Of a stretch of DNA of 64,000 bases, positions 25,471-32,548 are shown in pieces. The translations under genes and the position numbers were made by a program. Numbering within the stretch: position 1 is the first letter of the stretch; the number at the start of each line of letters is the position of its first letter. The DNA is from Spirosoma terrae (GTDB lineage Bacteria > Bacteroidota > Bacteroidia > Cytophagales > Spirosomataceae): assembly GCF_010435915.1 (NCBI RefSeq), contig NZ_JAAFZH010000001.1:558001-622000 (forward strand), in the 5' to 3' direction. Under the pieces are notes generated by a model that ran no database searches, was not told the origin of the DNA, and was given only the letters and a program-made list of their open reading frames with translations.

Positions 25471-27246
25471 TTATTTACCTGCTGTACTTTTCTTCGCTGC
25501 TGGTTTAGCCGCTGGCTTACCTGCAGGTTTTGTCGCTTGCACAGGGGTTTCTTTAGGCCCTTCTAACGCTTTCTTAACATCGGCATCGTTCGGGCTTATT
25601 TCCAAAACTTTGTTGAAATACTCTTTGGCTTTGGCATCGTCTTTTTTCGCAATACTGAAGCCTGCGAGTGTTTTATAGGCCGTTACCTGGTAGCGAGAAT
25701 AATCGGTTTTGTCGTTTGGATCTTTCTTATCCGTGGTCTGCTCAATGAACTTCAGGAAGATAGGCGTAGCTGCTTCACTAGCTTTTTCTGGGTCTTTAGA
25801 ATAAGCGTAGTAGTTAGCCATTCCACTGTAGTAATAAGCAAGTGGGTATGTTTTACCATCCGCTTCGATTTTCTGAGCCATTTGCTGGAAAGCAGAGTCG
25901 GCAGTAAGATAATACTGTTGCTTCAACTGAGCTGTTTGAGCTGAATCCATTGGTGCAGCTGTACTATCGCGACCAACGCGTGGAGCATATTGGTAACTAG
26001 CCAGACCTAACCACAAATAATCGTTATTCTGCGGTTTTTTATCATGCTTAATTGTTTTGTCGTAGTAAGCTGCTGCTTTGTCAAACCGCTTCAAGTCATA
26101 ATATTTCTTAGCGATTTCACGATACAAATTATCAACTGTATCTTCTGCAGCTGCTTTCTCCAGATTAATAACGCTCAGAGAGTCTCCTTCAGGAGTTGCT
26201 AACTGGCCATAAGCACGACCCAGGTATTTGTAATCATCATAGATTACTTTTTGGGGTGCTGTAGTGATAAATTTGTTCAAAGACTCAACAGCTTCGTTGT
26301 TTTTATTCAATGCCGTATAAGCCCATCCATACATCCGATCAATAATTGGGTTGTTAATTTTGCCCTTTAATTGATCAAGATATGTAATAGCACCTTGGTA
26401 ATCTTCTGCAAGGAACTTATAGCGTGCTACGTCCAGTAACTGCTCTGGATCTGTTGTACCGCTTTTCTGAACGTATAGCTCATAGTTTTGGGCAGCCGAT
26501 TTGTAGGCCCGAGAGTTGGCAAGAGCATCAGCGTAGGCGCGATACGTAGGGGCAAACTCTGGATCATTCTGAATCGCTAACTTGAAATATTCCTGTGCCT
26601 TGGTGTAGTTTTTACCACGTAGATAAAGACGACCAATTTTGTAGTTAGCTTCTGCCAGATTTGGCGTGATTGCTAATGCATTTTCATATTTGGAAATAGC
26701 GTTACCTCCGTCGTTTTTCAAGAAGTATGCATCACCAAGAAGCATTTCAATCTCAGCGTTCTCATTCTTTTTGTCTTTCTCATCGGCAATAGTGAGCAGA
26801 CGTATTGCTTCAGCTGGATCATTTGTTTCTTCCAGAGTGTACATTTCCCCGGCGCGGATCAGAACATCCTGATTTTTGCTCTTGGTAGCTGCAACGGCGT
26901 TATCAATCAATGTTTTAGCCGCAGCACGGTCTTTTTTTGCTAATGCTACGCCGGCCAAGCCTACATTGTTTAGCTGATTTTTTGCATCTGCAGCTGCGCC
27001 TTTTTCAAAAGCTGCTTTAGCCTGATCAATTTGTCCGCTTCTGAGATAATAATAGCCTAAATAAAACTGGTTCTCAGCTGATGGTGAACTGGAGGCTAAC
27101 TGGGTAAGAGTTTGGCCTGCTTTGGTAAATCGCTCAGCCTCCACGTCTTTCAGAGCGGTTTGGAGATCCTGTGCTACTAATGGAGTAGTCAGGGTAGCCC
27201 CCATGAACAGGATGGTCAACAGCGATTTTCTCTGGTTGTTCATCAT
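25471..27246 (-). CDS. Exported tetratricopeptide-repeat protein
   Basis: A protein of about 591 residues from the MM start at 27246, with a signal peptide ending near LVAQ. At least nine TPR helices-turn-helices are seen, such as AENQFYLGYYYLRSGQIDQA, AEANYKIGRLYLRGKNYTKA and ARYKFLAEDYQGAITYLDQL. The C-terminus is a low-complexity Lys/Ala/Pro tail (AAKPAAKKSTAGK). It is probably a periplasmic scaffold. It is the last gene of an operon with exbB, exbD, exbD, tonB, a small membrane protein and a PstS-like lipoprotein. A TAGTTTTG box at 27299-27306 may give it an extra promoter. The function is inferred from context only. Confidence 0.85.
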   Translation of the reverse strand: MMNNQRKSLLTILFMGATLTTPLVAQDLQTALKDVEAERFTKAGQTLTQLASSSPSAENQFYLGYYYLRSGQIDQAKAAFEKGAAADAKNQLNNVGLAGVALAKKDRAAAKTLIDNAVAATKSKNQDVLIRAGEMYTLEETNDPAEAIRLLTIADEKDKKNENAEIEMLLGDAYFLKNDGGNAISKYENALAITPNLAEANYKIGRLYLRGKNYTKAQEYFKLAIQNDPEFAPTYRAYADALANSRAYKSAAQNYELYVQKSGTTDPEQLLDVARYKFLAEDYQGAITYLDQLKGKINNPIIDRMYGWAYTALNKNNEAVESLNKFITTAPQKVIYDDYKYLGRAYGQLATPEGDSLSVINLEKAAAEDTVDNLYREIAKKYYDLKRFDKAAAYYDKTIKHDKKPQNNDYLWLGLASYQYAPRVGRDSTAAPMDSAQTAQLKQQYYLTADSAFQQMAQKIEADGKTYPLAYYYSGMANYYAYSKDPEKASEAATPIFLKFIEQTTDKKDPNDKTDYSRYQVTAYKTLAGFSIAKKDDAKAKEYFNKVLEISPNDADVKKALEGPKETPVQATKPAGKPAAKPAAKKSTAGK

Positions 27247-27335
27247 GTATTTCAGGTTGGAAATTGAAAAAAAGGTTTTATGAATACTAAACAATTGACA
27301 AAACTAAAAAATTGCGGTGAAACCTAAAAACTTCC

Positions 27336-28271
27336 CTATTTTCTTAGATTAACCTCTCGATTATATGGTACAGAGGGCCAAAGGCCTAACTTATAGATTA
27401 TAAGCGATCCGGCATCCCGAATAACGTAATTTACTAATCCACCAGCCAACCCCGGATGAGCCTCTCGACTTAGAGCGTATACCGGCCGACGTAATGGGTA
27501 ACGTTGCATACCTAAGTCTTCCTGAAAAGGCTGAAAATAGTCAGCCCGCCCTGTTGGGTTATCTTTTGGTGAAACACCCATTACTCGAAGGTCTTTTGAG
27601 AGTTCTCCAGTTAGTGGTTCATCACCATCGCTAATCCAGTTAACTCCTATAAAACCTAAAGCTGATGGGTTATCACGGACAAAGTCAATAACCTCGCGAT
27701 TCGACTTGGTTGTAAATATCCGTAGGTTATTTACGTCTGTAATGCCAAAGGTATTTAATACAAACTCTAAATTTGACGAATTGTTATTGTCAAATACAAG
27801 GGTTATAGGATTCGATTGACTACCGCCTGGTAACTGTGACCAGTTTTTGATTTTGCCAGAAAAAATATTTTTTAGCTCACTCATTGTAATCAAACTGTCA
27901 GTATTTGTCCGATTAATAATGAGTGCCACCCCGTCCGTCGCTAATTTAGTTGCTGATCCTACAATTTTACTCTTGTCTAAAACAGCTTGCTCTCCCTTTG
28001 TTAGGGTTCTGGTCGTAAAAGCAACTCGCGCACTATCTTGGAGCATAAGATTTATAGCTTCCTTTTCAGGACGATATACAATCTTAAAATGGGCATCAGG
28101 GTAAATACCTGAGTAAGCGGAGGTAAGCTGAGTGACTAAAGGTTTAAACGATTCGTCGGCTGCTATTACAATGGTACCTCTGGATGGGTTGTCTAATTTG
28201 GGCTTTCCATTGTCACAGCTAACAAACAATCCCGTAATCAGAACTGCCCACCAAATTCTAAATTTAGTCAT
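27336..28271 (-). CDS. PstS-like substrate-binding lipoprotein
   Basis: A protein of 311 residues from the start at 28271, which gives a lipoprotein signal (MTKFRIWWAVLITG, then LFVSC, with Cys19 as the lipid site). The two-lobed PBP-like fold of the phosphate-binding family is visible in ADESFKPLVTQL, VAFTTRTLT, DGVALIINRTNTDSLITMSE and LGFIGVNW. No phosphate transporter genes are beside it. It sits between the small membrane protein/tonB and the TPR gene, so it probably works with the TonB system rather than an ABC importer. The start overlaps the preceding gene by eight bases. Confidence 0.85.
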   Translation of the reverse strand: MTKFRIWWAVLITGLFVSCDNGKPKLDNPSRGTIVIAADESFKPLVTQLTSAYSGIYPDAHFKIVYRPEKEAINLMLQDSARVAFTTRTLTKGEQAVLDKSKIVGSATKLATDGVALIINRTNTDSLITMSELKNIFSGKIKNWSQLPGGSQSNPITLVFDNNNSSNLEFVLNTFGITDVNNLRIFTTKSNREVIDFVRDNPSALGFIGVNWISDGDEPLTGELSKDLRVMGVSPKDNPTGRADYFQPFQEDLGMQRYPLRRPVYALSREAHPGLAGGLVNYVIRDAGSLIIYKLGLWPSVPYNREVNLRK

Positions 28272-28485
28272 TGCTTCGAAAACCTTGGTAAGCTCTATAA
28301 GCTCTGAAACTTCCATAAAGTAATAGCAGTGTTGCTAATCCATATCGGAGAAATCCTGGATCAGGAAACACTCCAAAAGACTGAGAGGAGGCTATCAGTG
28401 CGATGCCTCCTCCCAAGTATGCCAGCGAAGCTAGTACTGAAATGAATAGTGTTAGCTTCGCTGGACCTCGATTTTGTCCGCGCAT
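28264..28485 (-). CDS. Small membrane protein in the TonB operon
   Basis: A protein of 73 residues with two hydrophobic segments (KLTLFISVLASLAYLGGGIA and YGLATLLLLYGSFRAY) and basic ends, so probably two membrane helices. It starts eight bases after tonB and its last bases overlap the start of the PstS-like gene. That tight packing supports a real gene. The product is not recognised. Confidence 0.7.
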   Translation of the reverse strand: MRGQNRGPAKLTLFISVLASLAYLGGGIALIASSQSFGVFPDPGFLRYGLATLLLLYGSFRAYRAYQGFRSND

Positions 28486-28493
28486 AGAGTGAT

Positions 28494-29318
28494 TTATTCC
28501 AGCGTGAAGTTGATCGGCAGGTTGTATTTTACCCGAACCGGACGGCCTGATTGTTTACCAGGACGCCATTTTGGCATGCTTTTTACAACGCGTTGCGCTT
28601 CTTCATCCGTACCAAATCCTAAGCCTTTCAGTACCTGTACGTCCTGGATACTACCATCCGTATTTACGACAAAGCTTACGAATACGCGGCCAGATATGTT
28701 AGCACGCTGTGCTGCTGCTGGATACCGGAGGTTTTTACCAAGGTACTGACCTAAAGCGGCCATACCACCTGGAAACTCTGGCTGTTGCTCAACCACCGTA
28801 AAGATTTCTTCTTCTTTAGGGGCGGCTTCTACGGCAGCTTCTACTTTAGTTGGAGCGGCTGTAGCTTCAGGAGCGGCAATTACTTCTTCTGCATTAGGAT
28901 CCCCTTCCTGCGTTTTCTCAGCAGCAACAGCTTCTTTGAGTTCCTCTACAGCTGGTGGAGGAGTTTCTTCCGGCACCTCTTCATCCGGCTTTACTTCCGG
29001 TGGAAGGAATTTCACCGTGTTCACTTTTGGTACTTCTACCGGTGGTGGTGGCGGTGGTGGTGGCTCGTTCGGGTCGATAGGTGGTGGTGGAAGTTTCATT
29101 AAATCCACTTCTACCATTGCCTGTTCTTCCGGTTCTGGGGTCAAAGCTGTGATGATGGTCGGTGTTAGAACACCTAGTGTAAATAAAATACCACCAATAA
29201 CTAGGGCACGAGTAACGGTCTTGGGATAGGTTTTCCGCAGATCGTAGGCACCATATGCTTTGTTCCGATTGGCAAACACGATATCATCGAGTGTTGCCTT
29301 TGCGTCTAATTCTGCCAT
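28494..29318 (-). CDS. tonB: TonB energy-transducing protein
   Basis: Periplasm-spanning protein that passes the proton-motive force from ExbB/ExbD to outer-membrane receptors. The protein is 274 residues: a cytoplasmic start with the YGAYDLRKTYP segment, a membrane helix at about residues 37-55, a Pro/Glu-rich rod (EPPPPPPPPVEVPKV, then Glu/Ala-rich) and a TonB C-terminal domain from about residue 180 (LRYPAAAQRANISGRVFVSF, VLKGLGFGTDEEA, MPKWRPGKQSGRPVRVKYN). It is the partner of the exbB/exbD genes immediately upstream. Confidence 0.92.
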   Translation of the reverse strand: MAELDAKATLDDIVFANRNKAYGAYDLRKTYPKTVTRALVIGGILFTLGVLTPTIITALTPEPEEQAMVEVDLMKLPPPPIDPNEPPPPPPPPVEVPKVNTVKFLPPEVKPDEEVPEETPPPAVEELKEAVAAEKTQEGDPNAEEVIAAPEATAAPTKVEAAVEAAPKEEEIFTVVEQQPEFPGGMAALGQYLGKNLRYPAAAQRANISGRVFVSFVVNTDGSIQDVQVLKGLGFGTDEEAQRVVKSMPKWRPGKQSGRPVRVKYNLPINFTLE

Positions 29319-29322
29319 GGTG

Positions 29323-29859
29323 TTATGCGTCTAATTTTACTTTGTCCTTGAGAAGCTTTTTCTCGTCTGGTGTTAACTGATCCACCAGAGCATACCGCTT
29401 CGTTTTCGTGATAGCCATTTCGTCAAGTACATCTACCATATTTTTGTAAGATGACTCTTTTGTTGGCTTAATAACTACTACGAACTTATCTGCTGGTACT
29501 TTTCTTGCATTCTCCTGAATGGCCTGACGAAAGTCATACCCATATCCAACGGTCTTTACTTCTGGTTCTTCGTTTGCGGCCTTACCGAAAATGTAATGCG
29601 CTTTATTGTCTTTCCCCAGGAAGATCGTCATTACGTTCGAAGCCTTGATAGGCTCTGTTTCCTCTTTTTGAGTTTTATCCGGCACGTTGAGCGTCATCGA
29701 AGATGGTTTGCTCAAGGTGGTGGCTAAGATGAAAAAGGTGATGAGAAGGAAGCCTAAGTCAACCATTGGCGTCATATCCACACGGGTTGACGCTTTCTTT
29801 GACCGTACCTTACCACCGTCATGCTTACCACCACCACCACCGGTGTTAATTTCTGCCAT
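29323..29859 (-). CDS. ExbD/TolR family protein (second copy)
   Basis: Proton-channel partner of ExbB, 178 residues. One membrane helix follows TRVDMTPMVDLGFLLITFFI, with the proton-path Asp at its start, then a periplasmic domain. It is four bases upstream of tonB, suggesting coupled translation. Its sequence is clearly different from the other ExbD at 29904-30530. Confidence 0.92.
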   Translation of the reverse strand: MAEINTGGGGGKHDGGKVRSKKASTRVDMTPMVDLGFLLITFFILATTLSKPSSMTLNVPDKTQKEETEPIKASNVMTIFLGKDNKAHYIFGKAANEEPEVKTVGYGYDFRQAIQENARKVPADKFVVVIKPTKESSYKNMVDVLDEMAITKTKRYALVDQLTPDEKKLLKDKVKLDA

Positions 29860-29903
29860 GTTTTCTTAACAGATTCGCGTGGTGAAAAATCGTTTTTGTG
29901 CAA

Positions 29904-30530
29904 TCAATCAGGTTTCCACCCAGCAGGAGGGGCTTCTGTACCTGTAATCAGGTTGAACTTGTTGATATTTTGCGCCTGAAGCGTAGCTAATACATTTTTA
30001 AACTCAGGAAACTTAGCCAGGTTGTCACCTTTTAAAGCAATCCGAAGAGCGTTATTAGCTTTACGAGCGTTAAATACCCAATCTTTAAGTTCATTCGTTG
30101 CTCCGGCTCCGGTTGAATCTGTTGGAATACCTGGCTGTTTAATTTTTGCCTGTTGCTCCTTAGGTAGATTCAAGTATGATTTCAGCTGGCTGATAGGAAG
30201 TCCAAAGTTTGACATGAGCGCAAACTCACTTTTCTCTTTAGGAGAGAAAGTGATGCCTTTTGCTGCTGCGATGTTGTCAAGCATGGCCAGGCGGTGCTGC
30301 TGGTTATCAATACCGAAATAAACTTTTCCATCTCTGCCAAGACCAATGGTCATGATGTCGCTATCGGGAACTTTGATGCCGGAAATAGACGAGGGCGTTT
30401 CAATTGCTGCTGCATCCTGAGAGCGGAATTGCGCTGTCAGAATAAAGAATGTTAACAGCAGGAATGCCACGTCGGTCATTGCCGTCATGTCCACCGAAGA
30501 ACTGGCACGTTTAATTTTAACTGCTGGCAT
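29904..30530 (-). CDS. ExbD/TolR family protein (first copy)
   Basis: A 208-residue ExbD with one membrane helix (SSVDMTAMTDVAFLLLTFFI) and a periplasmic domain that is longer than in the other copy. The Asp in MTDVAF is the usual proton-carrying residue. Two ExbD forms per ExbB are common in Bacteroidota, presumably giving a heteromer. Confidence 0.92.
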   Translation of the reverse strand: MPAVKIKRASSSVDMTAMTDVAFLLLTFFILTAQFRSQDAAAIETPSSISGIKVPDSDIMTIGLGRDGKVYFGIDNQQHRLAMLDNIAAAKGITFSPKEKSEFALMSNFGLPISQLKSYLNLPKEQQAKIKQPGIPTDSTGAGATNELKDWVFNARKANNALRIALKGDNLAKFPEFKNVLATLQAQNINKFNLITGTEAPPAGWKPD

Positions 30531-30593
30531 GAGTTATTTTGTTTGCTACCTGCCCAGCCTAAGCTAAGCAGGTGATTAATTATACACTATCGA

Positions 30594-31427
30594 CTAGTAG
30601 TGAGCAGCGAAGTTCTGCTGAATGCTCAGACCAATTTCGTCGATGTTGTAGGTCAGAACGTCAATACGGCTAGTGAAGTAGCTATACATGATCGTTGCAA
30701 TAGCAGCTGTACCAATGCCAAGAGCGGTGTTTACAAGAGCTTCAGAAATACCGGTCGATAGAGCACCTGTGTCAGGCTGACCCGTAGCACCCATAGCTGC
30801 GAAAGCACGGATCATACCAAGTACCGTTCCAAGTAGGGCGATCAGTGTAGAAACCGAAGCAAGCGTAGCAATAATCGTCAGGTTCTTTTCCAGCATTGGT
30901 AGCTCAAGCGTAGTAGCTTCTTCCACTTCCTTCTGCAGAGCTACTAGTTTCTGTTCTTTGTCCAACTGCGTATCAGTAGCTAACTGTTGGTATTTTACCA
31001 GGGCTGTTTTAACAACGTTACCGATTGAACCCTTTTGCTTATCACAAGCCTGGATAGCAGATGCTACGTCATTGCGGTCAAGCGCAGCTTTTACTTTTTG
31101 TACGAAATCGTCGATTGATCCTGTACCGTTAGCGCGGCCGATCGTGATAAACCGTTCGATAGAGAACACAAGTACGGTTAAGAAACAGGTAAACAGAATT
31201 GGTACAATAAATCCACCTTTATAGACAGTACCGAAGTAATCGCCTGGTAGAGGTTCTTTTGTGTTGTCACCTTCCTGGAAGTGGCTGCCATCACCAAAGA
31301 CGAACATGTACGTCAGGATACCAATCAGCAGCAAAACTGGAATTACTAATGCGGGGTTCAAGCCACCTGACTTCTTTTTTGGTGCCGCTGCTTTGGCTGG
31401 TGCTGGAGAAGGAGTTTGTGTTTTCAT
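30594..31427 (-). CDS. exbB: MotA/TolQ/ExbB proton-channel protein
   Basis: Motor subunit of the TonB system, 277 residues with three or four membrane helices. The first (ALVIPVLLLIGILTYMFVF) is an N-terminal addition found in Bacteroidota. The family core is LPMLEKNLTIIATLASVSTL, then LLGTVLGMIRAFAAMG and ALVNTALGIGTAAIATIMYS. It is the first gene of the operon, with a promoter candidate at 31546-31574. Confidence 0.93.
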   Translation of the reverse strand: MKTQTPSPAPAKAAAPKKKSGGLNPALVIPVLLLIGILTYMFVFGDGSHFQEGDNTKEPLPGDYFGTVYKGGFIVPILFTCFLTVLVFSIERFITIGRANGTGSIDDFVQKVKAALDRNDVASAIQACDKQKGSIGNVVKTALVKYQQLATDTQLDKEQKLVALQKEVEEATTLELPMLEKNLTIIATLASVSTLIALLGTVLGMIRAFAAMGATGQPDTGALSTGISEALVNTALGIGTAAIATIMYSYFTSRIDVLTYNIDEIGLSIQQNFAAHY

Positions 31428-31545
31428 TGGAACTAGACTGTAGGGTTAAATTTGAAAGTTGGTTTGCCCGGTAAAAAAAGCAAAAAATTTAGACTCTTTC
31501 GGTTTGTTCAGTTAAAAATTTGAGTGAAAGCCTTCGAAACCTCTA

Positions 31546-31574
31546 CAAAACTAAGGTTTTTCCGACGAATACAA
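31546..31574 (-). promoter_or_regulatory. Promoter candidate of the exbB operon
   Basis: On the minus strand TTG (31574-31572), an 18-base spacer and TAGTTTTG (31553-31546). It fits the Bacteroidota -33/-7 promoter. It leaves a leader of about 115 bases before exbB. Confidence 0.5.
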
Positions 31575-31643
31575 TGCAAACGTATTAGCCAAATTTTCTT
31601 TGCTCTTTACAATTTATCGACAATTAACATCATACTCCTTGTT

Positions 31644-31763
31644 TTATAATTCCAGTATTTTATAGATGAATTGTCCGGTAAAACCTTGTTTTTCAAGTGC
31701 CAACAGCCAAACTTCCCGATAGCTGATGTTGAGTCGCTTACGAATAGGAGGGGCCTTGTTCAT
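31644..31763 (-). CDS. Possible 39-residue basic small protein
   Basis: An ATG-to-TAA frame of 39 residues, starting MNKAPPIRKRLNISYREVW and ending with YKILEL. It is basic with an amphipathic helical second half, has no signal peptide and lies in the gap upstream of exbB. It is too short for standard gene finding, so it may be a real peptide or chance. No relatives are recognised. Confidence 0.4.
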   Translation of the reverse strand: MNKAPPIRKRLNISYREVWLLALEKQGFTGQFIYKILEL

Positions 31764-32033
31764 AAAATAATTGTTAAGAAAGTCTTAGCAAAAAATTGTT
31801 GAATTGCTTTTAGTCTATTGATGCATCAACTTTCTGGATTCCATAAAGCAGAACAAAATTTTTTTGTTTACTGAAATCTACAGGAAGTATCTAATCGTAT
31901 ATAATATACGTATTGGTTGATACTAATAAAAAATTATACTTAAATAGGTTAGGGTTATCAAATAACTTAGATTATTTATACGTTTTATTTGATCAGCCCA
32001 GGTTCTTTGTAGTTTGGCAGGACACCATTCAAG

Positions 32034-32294
32034 ATGATGATATACTTATACTGCTTTAGATTTATAACCGTATTTGCTACGTTAGGTGTAACTACGTTTG
32101 ATTTTTTTCAGAAGCTTACTAGCCTATCAGAAAAATGGCCATTTGCTGGCTGGCTAACTTTTTCTATTTTACTCGATATTGTTGCCTTGACTTGTGGAGC
32201 GCTTACGACACATGCCTTATTATCACTATGGCGAGGAACCTCGTTCTGGAAGGACTTGGTCGACTATGAACCCAATCAGGCAATTATGAATTAG
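32034..32294 (+). CDS. Small membrane protein of unknown function
   Basis: A protein of 86 residues with two likely membrane helices (about residues 5-25 and 38-65: GWLTFSILLDIVALTCGALT) and a charged C-terminus. A strong bidirectional terminator follows 19 bases after its stop, which supports real transcription. The product is not recognised. Confidence 0.6.
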   Translation: MMIYLYCFRFITVFATLGVTTFDFFQKLTSLSEKWPFAGWLTFSILLDIVALTCGALTTHALLSLWRGTSFWKDLVDYEPNQAIMN

Positions 32295-32313
32295 CTATAC
32301 TTTGCTTGTAAAT

Positions 32314-32345
32314 AACAAAAAACGGCCGAAAGGCCGTTTTTTGTT
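32314..32345. terminator. Strong bidirectional terminator
   Basis: A 14-bp perfect stem (AACAAAAAACGGCC / GGCCGTTTTTTGTT) with a GAAA tetraloop. It lies after the plus-strand gene at 32034. The T-rich side works on both strands. Confidence 0.85.
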
Positions 32346-32352
32346 ATAAAAA

Positions 32353-32372
32353 AAGACGCATTACTGCGTCTT
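32353..32372 (-). terminator. Terminator of the tRNA-Pro gene
   Basis: An 8-bp stem (AAGACGCA / TGCGTCTT) followed on the minus strand by T-rich sequence ending in TATAAC, starting 10 bases past the tRNA 3' end. Confidence 0.75.
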
Positions 32373-32382
32373 AATGATTTAG

Positions 32383-32456
32383 TCGGGAAGGCGGGATTCG
32401 AACCCACGACCTCTTGCACCCCATGCAAGCACGCTACCGGACTGCGCTACATCCCG
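32383..32456 (-). tRNA. tRNA-Pro (anticodon GGG)
   Basis: A 74-base cloverleaf on the minus strand starting CGGGATGTAGCGCAG. The anticodon stem CTTGC/GCAAG encloses the loop ATGGGGT, giving anticodon GGG, which reads CCC and CCU. The T-loop GGTTCGAATCC is canonical. No CCA is encoded; the discriminator is A. The acceptor stem has one T-T mismatch (bases 6 and 67), while the other six pairs are intact. The identity is secure. Confidence 0.93.
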
Positions 32457-32479
32457 AATCGGAGCGCAAAAATAGCAAA

Positions 32480-32542
32480 GAGAGTAGAATGAACAATACT
32501 GGATGTGAAATTTCTTTCTTGTATTGCGTTCATTCTACTCTC
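32480..32542 (-). terminator. Long hairpin after the M1 peptidase gene
   Basis: Arms GAGAGTAGAATGAAC and GTTCATTCTACTCTC pair perfectly over 15 bases; a further AATAC/GTATT pairs inside. On the minus strand TTTGCTATTTTTGC follows. It lies between the M1 gene's stop and the tRNA, so it is most likely a terminator. Confidence 0.6.
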
Positions 32543-32548
32543 GATCCG

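Larger units (their letters stand above)
31428..32033. other. AT-rich intergenic region
   Basis: About 600 bases between exbB and the small plus-strand gene at 32034. It holds the exbB promoter candidate and one possible small gene at 31644-31763. Nothing else was recognised. Confidence 0.6.

Noticed and set aside
28785-29229. Gly/Ser/Trp-rich plus-strand frames
   Set aside because: Antisense to the Pro/Glu-rich rod of TonB; composition is explained by the complementary strand.
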